Positions 15,487 through 24,251 of a stretch of DNA of 64,000 bases are shown here, one piece after another. Positions within the stretch are counted from its first letter, which is position 1. Each line of letters opens with the position of its first letter. Both the position numbers and the translations under genes were made by a program. Source of the DNA: Candidatus Woesearchaeota archaeon. GTDB lineage: Archaea; Nanobdellota; Nanobdellia; Woesearchaeales; GW2011-AR4. The notes beneath the pieces were generated by a model that saw only the letters and a program-made list of their open reading frames with translations, was not told the origin of the DNA and ran no database searches. The stretch spans positions 35,873 to 99,872 of the forward strand of contig JACPBQ010000005.1 of assembly GCA_016180235.1 (NCBI GenBank), written 5' to 3'.

Positions 15487-17040
15487 ATGCCAGTAAAAAA
15501 AATTACTTCTGAAACCGGAAATGCTGCTCTTGACTTGGCAATAGACACCATAAAAATTGGAAAGCAGGCTTTGGTTTTTGTAAACACAAAAAGGAGCGCA
15601 GAGAAAACGGCAGAGGACATTTCTGCAAAAATAAAAACCGATGACGAGAAATTAAGAGAATTGAGCGAAAAGGCCCTAAAGGCGCTTTCAAGGCCGACAA
15701 AGCAGTGCGAGAGGCTGGCAAGATGCGTAAAGAAAGGGATTGCATTCCATCATGCCGGCCTGGTTGCAAAACAAAGAGAGCTGATAGAAGACAACTTCAG
15801 GAACGGCTCGATAAAGATAATTTGCTCGACTCCGACACTGGCATTCGGCCTGGATTTGCCGGCTTTCAGGGCTATAATCAAGGATTTGAAAAGATATGGC
15901 AGCCACGGCTTGACATATATTCCGGTTTTAGAATATCTGCAGATGGCAGGAAGAGCTGGAAGACCTAAGTTTGACAATGAAGGGCAGGCAATCTGCGTTG
16001 CGATATCTGAAAACGACAAGAAAAACCTGCATGAAAAATACGTGCTTGGAGAACCTGAAGAAATCTATTCCAAGCTGGCTGTCGAGCCTGTCCTGAGGAC
16101 TTACTTGCTGAGCCTGATAGCTGCAAATTTTGTCAACACCAAAAAACAGATTATTGATTTTTTCGGGAAAACATTCTGGGCATACCAGTTTGTTGATATG
16201 AGCAGATTAGAGCAGATAATAGACAGGATGCTTGACCTGCTGGAGGAATGGGAATTCATACAGAGCCAGGGAAAGGAAGATTTTACTTCCGGAGATAAGA
16301 TAAATGACGGGAAAATAAATGCTACAGCCATGGGAAAAAGGGTTGCAGAACTGTATTTGGATCCTTGGACTGCTTATTTTTTCATAACTTGCTTAAGAAA
16401 TGCGTCTGACAAAAAGGTGAATGAAATCTCTTTTTTGCAGATGATAAGCCATACCCTGGAGATGATGCCTTTGCTGAGGGTTTCCATAAAGGAAGAAGAA
16501 AGGATACAGCAGGAATTGCTAAAGCTCTATGATTATTTGCTTGAGAAAGAGCCTTCTTTGTATGAGCCGGAATATGTGGATTTTGCGAACAGCGTGAAAA
16601 CAGCCCTGATGATGGACGAGTGGGTCAATGAGAAGGATGAGGAGTATCTGCTTGAGAACTACAATGCAAGGCCCGGAGAGATAAGGGGAAAATTAGAATT
16701 GGCAGACTGGCTTTTGTACGCTTCGGAGGAGATATCAAGGATTCTGCATTATCAGCATTTAAACAAGGAAATTGTAAAGCTAAGGCTGAGACTGAGGCAT
16801 GGCGTCAAGGAGGAATTATTGCCGCTGATAAGGCTGCATGATATAGGCAGGGTAAGGGCAAGGAAACTGTTTGCAAACAGGATTAAAGATGTCAAAGATG
16901 TGAAAGACGCTGATTTGATGAAATTAAGCCAGATACTGGGAAAGCAGGTTGCCTTGAGCGTGAAGAAGCAGGTAGGGGAAGAGTTCAAAGAAGTGCCTGA
17001 GGGGAAGAGGAAAGGGCAGATGGCGTTGGGGAAGTATTGA
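15487..17040 (+). CDS. Hel308/Ski2-like helicase lacking the first RecA domain
   Basis: The 517-aa product starts MPVKKITSETGNAALDLAIDTIKIGKQALVFVNTKRSAEKTA, the linker and motif IV of a Hel308-type helicase. It continues with STPTLAFGLDLPAFRAII (motif V) and QMAGRAGRP (motif VI), then the winged-helix, ratchet and C-terminal helix-loop-helix parts (RLHDIGRVRARKLFANRI). The whole first RecA domain with Walker A and DEAH box, roughly 200 residues, is absent. No upstream frame encodes it. A TTTATAAA element about 30 bp upstream could drive a leaderless mRNA, so the shortened gene may still be expressed. Confidence 0.85.
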   Translation: MPVKKITSETGNAALDLAIDTIKIGKQALVFVNTKRSAEKTAEDISAKIKTDDEKLRELSEKALKALSRPTKQCERLARCVKKGIAFHHAGLVAKQRELIEDNFRNGSIKIICSTPTLAFGLDLPAFRAIIKDLKRYGSHGLTYIPVLEYLQMAGRAGRPKFDNEGQAICVAISENDKKNLHEKYVLGEPEEIYSKLAVEPVLRTYLLSLIAANFVNTKKQIIDFFGKTFWAYQFVDMSRLEQIIDRMLDLLEEWEFIQSQGKEDFTSGDKINDGKINATAMGKRVAELYLDPWTAYFFITCLRNASDKKVNEISFLQMISHTLEMMPLLRVSIKEEERIQQELLKLYDYLLEKEPSLYEPEYVDFANSVKTALMMDEWVNEKDEEYLLENYNARPGEIRGKLELADWLLYASEEISRILHYQHLNKEIVKLRLRLRHGVKEELLPLIRLHDIGRVRARKLFANRIKDVKDVKDADLMKLSQILGKQVALSVKKQVGEEFKEVPEGKRKGQMALGKY

Positions 17041-17044
17041 AATA

Positions 17045-17926
17045 TTATCTCGGATTTTTTTTCATCCAGTACATCCTTTCTTCAGCTGATTTTATTGCAG
17101 TTTTATAGGCTGATGTTCCTATAGCTGCACCTATATCCATATGCATCTGAGGGCGTCCTGAATCTGCTCTCTTCATATTGAATAGTGCCTGAGCTTGTTT
17201 TAGCCTCTTTTCAACAATGCCAATATTATCTTCCGTTATCCCGGGCAGCACAACAAGGAATTCATCACCGCCAAGCCTTACAACATAGTCGGTCTCCCTG
17301 ACGACGTTATTTTCCAGCAAAATAGCCACCTCCCTTAGCATTTGGTCTCCTGCAGTATGGCCTTCACTATCATTTAATTCCTTAAACTTACCCAGATCTA
17401 TATACAGAAAACCTACAGAATAAGACATTCCTTGCTTGCCCTTAATCTGGGAGGTCCCATTAAGCGATGGCATTAGTTTTTCATCAAAATATTTCCTGTT
17501 AAAAACCCTTGTTAAGCCATCAATATATGCCTCCAATACTTTTCCAGTAACATCGTATGCATCAACCCTTATCCCGCCTTCTAGCCTAGAAAAATGCATA
17601 TCAAAGTATTTTGTTTTGCCATTGTGCCCTGCTTCAACAGAGTCCATTGACGCCGAGTCAAGATTTCCTTGGAGCATCTTTTGCAGCAATGCCCATGCTT
17701 CCTCATCCTTGCCTGAAAAAGGGACACCTCTAAAAAGAGCCTTACCTATCAACTCAGCAGGCTTTGTCCTATCTCCGGAAAACCCGAAATATCTTGCCTG
17801 CAGTCCGTTAAAATACCTTATATTTAATCCTGTATCGACTAAAACAGTTCCAAATGGAGCTGACTCTAAAACAAATCTAGCTTCCGGGCTATTCAAAATG
17901 CCTTCTAAGGTAATACCTTCTCCCAT
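17045..17926 (-). CDS. PAS-GGDEF protein, putative diguanylate cyclase
   Basis: A 293-aa cytoplasmic protein. Residues of about 15-125 look like a PAS sensor (SAPFGTVLVDTGLNIRYFNG ... YFDMHFSRLEGGIRVDAYDVTG). A GGDEF domain follows: DGLTRVFNRKYFDEKL, FLYIDLGKFKELNDSEGHTAGDQML and the intact active loop RLGGDEFLVVLPG. In the first motif the second acidic residue of the usual D-x-D is Gly. GGDEF enzymes make cyclic di-GMP, a mainly bacterial messenger and rare in archaea, so transfer from bacteria is likely. A TTTATAAA box about 26 bp upstream suggests leaderless expression. Confidence 0.88.
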   Translation of the reverse strand: MGEGITLEGILNSPEARFVLESAPFGTVLVDTGLNIRYFNGLQARYFGFSGDRTKPAELIGKALFRGVPFSGKDEEAWALLQKMLQGNLDSASMDSVEAGHNGKTKYFDMHFSRLEGGIRVDAYDVTGKVLEAYIDGLTRVFNRKYFDEKLMPSLNGTSQIKGKQGMSYSVGFLYIDLGKFKELNDSEGHTAGDQMLREVAILLENNVVRETDYVVRLGGDEFLVVLPGITEDNIGIVEKRLKQAQALFNMKRADSGRPQMHMDIGAAIGTSAYKTAIKSAEERMYWMKKNPR

Positions 17927-18052
17927 AGATGATATAATGGCAATTAACCTTTATAAATCTTTCTATTTTATACTACTTTATAGTAGTTATAAATTTATGG
18001 CTGTTGATTGCGCAAGAATATTTATAAACCGGATATAATTTGCTGGATTTGC

Positions 18053-18137
18053 GCCCCTGTAGTATAGTGGATCAGAACGTGAGGTTGCGGACAATGGCAG
18101 AAACCTTGAGACCTGGGTTCGATTCCCAGCAGGGGCA
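18053..18137 (+). tRNA. tRNA-Arg(GCG) with a 12-nt intron
   Basis: Acceptor stem GCCCCTG/CAGGGGC and T arm CTGGG-TTCGATT-CCCAG are perfect. The D arm GTATAGTGGATCAGAAC is of Arg type. Anticodon stem TGAGG/CCTTG (with wobble pairs) encloses TTGCGG-[ACAATGGCAGAA]-A, giving anticodon GCG after removal of 12 nt at 37/38. Length 85 minus 12 gives 73 nt. A TTTATAAACC element lies about 30 bp upstream as the likely promoter. Confidence 0.85.
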
Positions 18138-18265
18138 TCATTTGATAAAGAAATTACAGGCTTATTTTCCAAAAAGCCAGAACGTGATGCCAGTCATTTC
18201 TAATGCAAATATACAGGCAGCTTAATTTTAATTCTCTTTAAGTTTTATATATACAATAAAAGAAA

Positions 18266-20458
18266 TCAGAGCCCGACCATCGCATCTGTCAGTCCTTTCC
18301 TGTTCTTGATTTCCTGGGTGACTTTTGCCTGCAATTCATATGGAATCCTTTCGAAGCTCTGGTCAACCAGGCTGGAAAAGCCGCGGCCTTCTGTTGCCGA
18401 CCTTAAGTCAGAGCTCCAGCCAATCATGTTCATAACCGGCATTTTCACCTTTACAAAAGTCAGGTTTCCTTCCTGAGTAACATCAAGCAGCTGCCCTCTT
18501 AAGCTGTTGGCAAGCTTTGACAAACTTCCGGTATATTCAACCGGCGCCTCAATCAGCATTACCTGCAACGGCTCCAATAAAATCGGGCTGGCTGTCAGCA
18601 TCGCTCCCCTGATGCCTGCCCTAACAGCAGGATAAACCTGTGCAGGGCCCCTATGAATAGCGTCCTCATGCAGGCTCATATCCATCAAATTCACCCTTAC
18701 CCCTACGCAAGGCTCCCTGACCAACGGCCCTTTTCTCATTACCTCTTCGAACATGTCAAGAATCATCTCAAGCACTTCGCCAAGATGAACCTGGCCGCGA
18801 GTCTTATCAACAAAGATATTGCCCTTGTAAATATCCTTTATCTGGTCTGCTTCCTTTGCCACCATCCCTGTCTGGATAAAAAAATCCCTGACCTCAAGAT
18901 TTTTTTTCTTTATCCTGCCTTCCGGAACCGTGCCCTCTTTTATTAATTTATAAATCTCAGGGCTTAATGGCTCAACTGTAAAATAAAATTTATTGTGCTT
19001 ATTGGGAGTCTTGCCCTCGATTTCCTGCGATGCTTTAGTCACAGATTCGCGAAAAACGACAATAGGGGGGGATGTTTTAACCTCAACATTTTTTTCTGTT
19101 ATTATCCTGTTTTCAATTATTTCCAGGTGCAATTCACCCATTCCTGAAATTAAATTTTCCCCGGTTTCTTCATTGATCTCAATCGTTATGGAAGGGTCTT
19201 CTCTTCCGACTTTCCTTAAGACCTCAATCAATTTTGGCAGGTCGCTTGGCTTTTTCGGCTCAATTGCTTTTGTAATAACAGGCTCAAAAATGTGCTTTAG
19301 CTCCTCAAAAGCATCCTCTTCGCCAATTGTCACTGTTTCTCCAGCATTGCCTATGACCCCGGAAATAGCGCAAACATTCCCGGCAGGAATGTACTCAATT
19401 ATCTCCGGCTTTATGCCATTATAAATGTAAAGATTCTGGATCCTCTGCCTTTGCTTTGCATTGTTCAGGTAAACTTCAACTCCTGGCCTTAGGGTGCCGG
19501 AAAATAATCTTCCAGCGGAAATATCCTTTCCAGACCTTGGATCAACAACTATCCTTGTGATTACAAATGCAAGCTTTCCATTAGGGTTACAGGCCAGCAA
19601 GTCCTTGCCAAATTCACTTTCTTTGTCCCCATGCCAAATTTTCGGAATCCTGTATGCTTGAGAGGTGATAGGATCCGGATGGTGCTTTATGACCATATCA
19701 AGAATAACTTCATGCAATGCCGCATTTTCCCAGACCCATTCTTTCCTTTTTTCCTCTTCCATCTCATAAATATTAAGAATGTCCTTAAAAGAAATGTTTT
19801 TTTTCTGCATAAAAGCAAATGACAGCGCCCAGTTCTCCCTTGCAGAGCCGAAAGCCACAGAGCCGTCCATTATGCTTACCTTCCATGCCTCCTTAAACTG
19901 AGGCTCGGCAATATCCTCTATCAGCCTGTTGAATCCTGCAATCAGTTTTACAAACCTTTCCTGTATTTTTTCAGGAGTCAGCTTCAATTCCTTGACAAGC
20001 CTGTCAACTTTGTTTATGAAAAGCACCGGCTTAACGCGTTCCCTCAAAGCCTGCTTGACAACTGTTTCCGTCTGCGGCATTATTCCTTCAACAGCGCATA
20101 TCAAAACTACAGTTCCGTCAATTGCCCTCATAGCCCTTGTTACATTGCCGCCAAAATCAACGTGGCCTGGAGTGTCAATCAGATTAATAAGATACTCATG
20201 CCCCTGATAACTATGGACCATTGAGACATTTGCGGCATCAACAGTCATCAGCCTTTCCTGCTCATCCTTATGCTGCCATGTCGCCATTCCTTCATTCAGA
20301 TTTCCGGCATGCTTTTCCGCCATATGACCGGAAGCTGCCAGCAGATTGTCTGTAAAGGCTGTCTTCCCATGATGGATATGGGCAGAGGTGCAGATATTCC
20401 TGATAAATTTAGGGTTTTTAGTTATCCTCGCGACCTTATCAACCATCCTTTCAGCCAT
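18266..20458 (-). CDS. fusA: Translation elongation factor 2
   Basis: 730-aa archaeal EF-2, the GTPase that moves tRNAs and mRNA through the ribosome. It shows G1 AHIHHGKTAFTD, G3 DTPGHVDFGG and G4 NKVDR. Domain IV contains DAIHRGPAQVYPAVR, with the histidine that becomes diphthamide. G1 has His where most family members have Asp (AHVDHGKT), which is unusual but outside the phosphate-binding Gly-Lys-Thr. It lies 62 bp downstream of ndk on the same strand, so it may be read with the ribosomal operon. Confidence 0.96.
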   Translation of the reverse strand: MAERMVDKVARITKNPKFIRNICTSAHIHHGKTAFTDNLLAASGHMAEKHAGNLNEGMATWQHKDEQERLMTVDAANVSMVHSYQGHEYLINLIDTPGHVDFGGNVTRAMRAIDGTVVLICAVEGIMPQTETVVKQALRERVKPVLFINKVDRLVKELKLTPEKIQERFVKLIAGFNRLIEDIAEPQFKEAWKVSIMDGSVAFGSARENWALSFAFMQKKNISFKDILNIYEMEEEKRKEWVWENAALHEVILDMVIKHHPDPITSQAYRIPKIWHGDKESEFGKDLLACNPNGKLAFVITRIVVDPRSGKDISAGRLFSGTLRPGVEVYLNNAKQRQRIQNLYIYNGIKPEIIEYIPAGNVCAISGVIGNAGETVTIGEEDAFEELKHIFEPVITKAIEPKKPSDLPKLIEVLRKVGREDPSITIEINEETGENLISGMGELHLEIIENRIITEKNVEVKTSPPIVVFRESVTKASQEIEGKTPNKHNKFYFTVEPLSPEIYKLIKEGTVPEGRIKKKNLEVRDFFIQTGMVAKEADQIKDIYKGNIFVDKTRGQVHLGEVLEMILDMFEEVMRKGPLVREPCVGVRVNLMDMSLHEDAIHRGPAQVYPAVRAGIRGAMLTASPILLEPLQVMLIEAPVEYTGSLSKLANSLRGQLLDVTQEGNLTFVKVKMPVMNMIGWSSDLRSATEGRGFSSLVDQSFERIPYELQAKVTQEIKNRKGLTDAMVGL

Positions 20459-20520
20459 TTTTGTTTGCTCCCCAGTTTACGGCAATAGATTTTATTTTAA
20501 AATGATTAAAAAACAAGCCC

Positions 20521-21039
20521 TTACTTTTTCTTAGACTCATCTTTCCAAAAACTCTCGGTTTTAGTGACTTTTTTGGATTCCACAGCATAAATAGCCTGGA
20601 TAAGCTCATGCGGCCTAAACCATAATTTGATTTCCCTTTCAGCTTCCTTTTGATTTTCGGAAGCGTGCACAACATTCTCAAAAACACCCTTTGTGGTTAT
20701 CCTGCCAAATTTTCCCCTTATACTTGAAGGGTGTGCCTGCTCGGGATTGGTTGCTCCAACGACCTCTCTTACGCTTGCTATTGCATTTTCACCATGATAA
20801 ACCAAAGCTAAAATGCGCTTAACATGAAATTCCCCCATTATGTACCTAATTAGCTCGTCAAAGAATTTTTCCTCCCTTAAATGCTGGTAGTGCTCCTCAG
20901 CCAGCTCCCTTGTTACCTGCACTATTTTTGCCCCTACAACAATCAGACCCGTACCAGAAAGCTCTGTAAGTATGTTGCCTGTAAGGGATTTAGCCAAGCC
21001 ATCGGGCTTTATCAAAACCAGGGTCTGCTGGACACTCAT
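20521..21039 (-). CDS. ndk: Nucleoside-diphosphate kinase
   Basis: The 172-aa protein starts MSVQQTLVLIKPDGLAKSL and carries the catalytic NVVHASE motif with the phospho-accepting His, plus TNPEQAHPSSIRGKFG. It balances NTP pools by phosphate transfer. A lysine-rich tail of about 20 residues extends past the usual end. Its ATG overlaps the TGA of rpl24e (ATGA), so translation is likely coupled. The gene order L7Ae-S28e-L24e-NDK is the classic archaeal operon. Confidence 0.95.
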   Translation of the reverse strand: MSVQQTLVLIKPDGLAKSLTGNILTELSGTGLIVVGAKIVQVTRELAEEHYQHLREEKFFDELIRYIMGEFHVKRILALVYHGENAIASVREVVGATNPEQAHPSSIRGKFGRITTKGVFENVVHASENQKEAEREIKLWFRPHELIQAIYAVESKKVTKTESFWKDESKKK

Positions 21040-21206
21040 TTTTCATACCTTCCGCTCCACTTTGTCGTTATGGGCTTTCTTCTGAGCTTAAGCATGTTCT
21101 TCTCGCATTTTGAGGAGCAGAAGTAGAGCACTTTAGCATCCTTCTGCACATAGATTTTCCCAGTTCCTCTTGGTAAGTTAATACCGCAAAAAGTGCATTT
21201 TGCCAT
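21036..21206 (-). CDS. rpl24e: 50S ribosomal protein L24e
   Basis: Missed by the ORF track because it is only 56 aa. It reads MAKCTFCGINLPRGTGKIYV ... YFCSSKCEKNMLKLRRKP. The CTFCG and CSSKC pairs form the zinc site of L24e, and the ending TTKWSGRYEK fits the family. It sits between rps28e and ndk, overlapping the ndk start by 4 bases. Confidence 0.96.
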   Translation of the reverse strand: MAKCTFCGINLPRGTGKIYVQKDAKVLYFCSSKCEKNMLKLRRKPITTKWSGRYEK

Positions 21207-21208
21207 GT

Positions 21209-21520
21209 TTAACCGGAACCTCTTCCAGATCTTGTCAATTGCCTTGCTTCTATTTCGGTTTCCCTGAGCATCAGAATATCACCAAGCTGTATAGGACCGC
21301 GAACATTCCTTCTTAAAACCTTATTCTTGTCGCGGCCGTCCAAAATCCTGCATCTCACCTGTATGGCTTCTCCTCTTGTTCCAGTCCTGCCCATGATTTC
21401 CTCTACTTTAGCAGGCCATGCCATTGAAAAATTAACGGAGCCTTTCGGCGCTTCCTGAACTACAGGCTTTTTTTCCCTTCTTTGCCTTTCTTCCGGATTT
21501 TTTTGTTTTTCGTCTGCCAT
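21209..21520 (-). CDS. rps28e: 30S ribosomal protein S28e with N-terminal extension
   Basis: The conserved S28e core [53 protein letters not shown] is clear. At 103 aa it is about 30 residues longer than usual; the extra part is a charged N-terminal leader ([15 protein letters not shown]). It is the second gene of the L7Ae operon, separated by only a few bases from its neighbours. Confidence 0.94.
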   Translation of the reverse strand: MADEKQKNPEERQRREKKPVVQEAPKGSVNFSMAWPAKVEEIMGRTGTRGEAIQVRCRILDGRDKNKVLRRNVRGPIQLGDILMLRETEIEARQLTRSGRGSG

Positions 21521-21525
21521 CTTTA

Positions 21526-21873
21526 TTACTGCTTAGCTCTGCTTACCAGTTCCTTTATCAGGTTTTTTGCTTCGCCTTCCTGGATGACTGCAACGCTTCC
21601 TGTAGGCACCTGTATGCCTGCTGCTGCCCCTAATTCCTCCTTGCTGGGCACCTGGAAGCATGGAACATTCTTCTCCTCTGCTATCATTGGTATGTGCATT
21701 ATTATCTCTGCAGGCTCCACATCTTTTGCGACTGCAACAAACTTTGCCTTTCCTTTTTCAATGGATTTTGTGGTCTCGTTTGTGCCTTTCTTTATCTTTC
21801 CTGTAGATTTAGCTACCTCTATAATTTCATAGATTTTGTCCACCATTTCCTTCGGTATTTCTACAACTGCCAT
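21526..21873 (-). CDS. rpl7ae: 50S ribosomal protein L7Ae
   Basis: 115-aa L7Ae, a kink-turn RNA-binding protein of the large subunit that also joins box C/D and H/ACA RNPs and RNase P in archaea. It shows [33 protein letters not shown] and the family ending [23 protein letters not shown] ribosome binding site precedes the ATG. It is the first gene of the operon. Confidence 0.95.
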   Translation of the reverse strand: MAVVEIPKEMVDKIYEIIEVAKSTGKIKKGTNETTKSIEKGKAKFVAVAKDVEPAEIIMHIPMIAEEKNVPCFQVPSKEELGAAAGIQVPTGSVAVIQEGEAKNLIKELVSRAKQ

Positions 21874-22207
21874 TTTGATTTCCTCCTTAATCTTGTTATG
21901 TGAGGCAATATAAGAAAATGAACCTCACTCGGGCCATAATTTCTTACGGCCTTCATCATTTCATTGGTAAATTTGAGGAAAGAAAGGCTATTTAAAAAGG
22001 TTATTGTTTTTTGTAAATAAGTTCACGAAATACCCAATAATGATAAATAAATCTCCGCAACTATAGTGCGAAGCCTCGCTGTCTAGCACACGCTCGGCTT
22101 CGCATATCTATTAACATTTACTTTTGATGCTTAAGTTGGTAACACCTTGTTTTCAAAAGTTATAGCAGCAGATACATATTTATACATCATTATAGAGTTT
22201 ATAGCTT
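21874..22207. other. Divergent intergenic region with hairpin repeat
   Basis: This 334-bp region separates the ribosomal operon (minus) from the TauE-like gene (plus). It holds the operon promoter (TATTTAAAAAGG near 21990) and one copy of the AGTGCGA hairpin repeat. A TATTTATACATC box about 30 bp before the TauE start is also present. I see no gene in it. Confidence 0.6.
22065..22107. repeat. Dispersed GC-rich hairpin repeat, family 2 (copy 1)
   Basis: AGTGCGAAGCCTCGCTGTCTAGCACACGCTCGGCTTCGCA pairs GCGAAGCC with GGCTTCGC. It aligns with copies at 33137 and 59731 (AGTGC..GGCG..GCTCTCTAACATA...CGCCTCGC). The stem bases differ between copies but pairing is kept in copies 1 and 3. Confidence 0.6.
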
Positions 22208-22924
22208 ATGTCAAATGAAATCATATTTTTGCTGTTAGCATTTATAATCTCGATATTCGCAACTCCCATCGGTTTTGGCAGCGCATTACTGCTGGTTCCA
22301 TTGTCCTCTTTTTTGCTTCCAATTAAGAGCGCAATTGCAGTCCTGACCATATTTTTTATGGCAAGCAATGTAAGCAGGATAATTATTTTCAGGAAGCACA
22401 TTGACTGGAAAATAACTCTTTTTATATTATATGGAGCAATCCCTTTTGTTTTTGCCGGGGCGTTATTGCTTGTGTATGCCCCCAGCGATATTATTGAAAA
22501 AATACTGGGAATTATAATATTATTATATGCAATCAATGACTATCTTAATATTACAAAAAAAGTAAAATTAAAAAATTATGCCATATCTATGGTTGGAGGA
22601 TTATTTGGCTTTTTCTCTGGCATAATAGGAACAGGAAATGCCATAACTGCGGCATTATTAACCCACATGGGGATAAGAAAAGAGAGATTTATAGCGACAA
22701 TGGCCATCACCGCACTTTTTGTCAATGCCATAAAAATAGGGATATACTCTAAGTTTGCCTTAGTCACAATAGATGACATTCCATTAGTAGCTGCTTTAAT
22801 CATTATCGCTTTTGTTGGAGCTTATCTCGGAAAGAATCTTGTAAAAATGATTAAACCCGAGTTATTTAGGAGATTAGTGCTGATATTGTTGCTTGTGGTT
22901 TCATTGAAACTATTATTTTTTTGA
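22208..22924 (+). CDS. TauE/SafE (DUF81) family membrane transporter
   Basis: A 238-aa integral membrane protein with about eight hydrophobic segments. The N-terminal ATPIGFGSALLLVPLSSFLLP and the internal GGLFGFFSGIIGTGNAITAALLTHMG are the two related halves typical of the TauE/SafE family. Members export sulfite, sulfoacetate or other small sulfur or organic anions. The substrate here is unknown. Confidence 0.85.
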   Translation: MSNEIIFLLLAFIISIFATPIGFGSALLLVPLSSFLLPIKSAIAVLTIFFMASNVSRIIIFRKHIDWKITLFILYGAIPFVFAGALLLVYAPSDIIEKILGIIILLYAINDYLNITKKVKLKNYAISMVGGLFGFFSGIIGTGNAITAALLTHMGIRKERFIATMAITALFVNAIKIGIYSKFALVTIDDIPLVAALIIIAFVGAYLGKNLVKMIKPELFRRLVLILLLVVSLKLLFF

Positions 22925-22994
22925 TTCCTTAACAGAAACTTATATAAATAAAGAATTCTTACCGTATTAACAATAGTTAACCGAGGTGGTTTTT

Positions 22995-23597
22995 ATGCAC
23001 ACATTGCCGAAATTGCCGTATGCTTATGATGCTTTAGAGCCGCATATAGATGCCAAGACTATGGAGATACACCATACAAAGCATCACCAGGCCTATATTG
23101 ACAAGCTTAATGGGGCTATAAAAGGGACTGATTTTGAGGGCATGGAGCTCAACCACCTAATCAGGAATGTTGACACTCTGCCACAGGACATCAGGGCAAC
23201 AGTCAGGAACAACGGCGGCGGGCATTCCAACCATTCTTTTTTCTGGGAGATAATGGGGCCAGATTGTGGTGGCGAGCCTTCTGGAGAAGTTGGAGATGCT
23301 ATAAACGAAGCATTTGGAAGTTTTGACAAGTTCAAGGAAATTTTTGCAAATGCCGCTGTCAGCAGGTTTGGAAGCGGATGGGCATGGCTGATGGTTGAAG
23401 ATGGAAGGTTAGGCATTACGTCAACGCCAAACCAGGACACTCCAATAATGGAAGGCAAAAAAGTTATTTTGGGATTGGATGTGTGGGAACATGCATACTA
23501 TCTAAAGTACCAAAACAGAAGAGCAGATTACATAGCGCAATGGTGGGATGTTGTAAATTGGGAGAAGGTCAATGAGCTGTTTGAAAAAGCGAGATAA
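22995..23597 (+). CDS. sod: Superoxide dismutase (Fe/Mn)
   Basis: The start is ATG 22995 ([19 protein letters not shown]), 5 bases after GAGGTGG. The 200-aa protein has all expected metal ligands: [11 protein letters not shown] (first His), [12 protein letters not shown] (second His), and [13 protein letters not shown] (Asp and third His). It converts superoxide to oxygen and peroxide. A nearby bcp-type peroxiredoxin could handle the peroxide. Whether Fe or Mn is used is not certain. Confidence 0.95.
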   Translation: MHTLPKLPYAYDALEPHIDAKTMEIHHTKHHQAYIDKLNGAIKGTDFEGMELNHLIRNVDTLPQDIRATVRNNGGGHSNHSFFWEIMGPDCGGEPSGEVGDAINEAFGSFDKFKEIFANAAVSRFGSGWAWLMVEDGRLGITSTPNQDTPIMEGKKVILGLDVWEHAYYLKYQNRRADYIAQWWDVVNWEKVNELFEKAR

Positions 23598-23669
23598 TTA
23601 TTCCACATTAAGCCCAAAACAATAATATTTAAATAATATAGGAATAAAACAACAAAACGGATGGTTATA

Positions 23670-24251
23670 ATGGAACAAAAATCATTGCTGATAACAAAGG
23701 AAACAATCATAGCGGATATCGTGGAAAAATACCCTGAAACCATAGAGCCATTAATGGAGATGGGAGTGCATTGCGTTGGCTGCCATGTAAGCCCTTATGA
23801 AACCCTTGAAGGCGGATTTAAGGGGCATGGAATGACAGATGAGGATATAAGCGAAGCAGTAAAAAAGCTGAATGAAGTAGTGGCTAAAAACGGATCCTCA
23901 CATGACAAAGAAGAAGAGTTTGACTTCTCCAAAGCTAAACTTGATATTACAGAAAAAGCTGCTGTCAAGATAAAGGCCCTAATAGGCCAGGAAAAGATGA
24001 AAGGGCTGAGAATTTCTGTCGTGCCTGGAGGATGCTCTGGATTCAAATACGGGATGGAACTTGACAGCAAGGCAAAAGAAACTGATGTTGTTGTAGAGGA
24101 AAAAGGGATAAAGGTCTTTGTTGACAGGAAAAGCATGGAAAGGCTTGACGGCTCTGTTGTTGATTATGTTGAGGCTTTGCAAGGAGCCGGATTTAAAATA
24201 GAAAATCCAAATTCAACGAAAAGCTGCGGATGCGGGAATAGTTTTCGCTAA
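23670..24251 (+). CDS. DUF1858-IscA fusion (iron-sulfur carrier)
   Basis: Residues 1-75 match the DUF1858/ScdA-N redox domain: ITKETIIADIVEKYPETIEPLMEMGVHCVGCHVSPYETLEGGF, with a CxxC pair. Residues 90-193 are an A-type Fe-S carrier (HesB/IscA) with the three cluster cysteines in VPGGCSGFKYGME and KSCGCGNSFR. The fusion likely passes Fe-S clusters to target proteins with a redox partner domain attached. I use ATG 23670 (MEQKSLL); ATG 23661 is possible. The same C-terminal octapeptide is encoded again at 24983. Confidence 0.88.
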   Translation: MEQKSLLITKETIIADIVEKYPETIEPLMEMGVHCVGCHVSPYETLEGGFKGHGMTDEDISEAVKKLNEVVAKNGSSHDKEEEFDFSKAKLDITEKAAVKIKALIGQEKMKGLRISVVPGGCSGFKYGMELDSKAKETDVVVEEKGIKVFVDRKSMERLDGSVVDYVEALQGAGFKIENPNSTKSCGCGNSFR

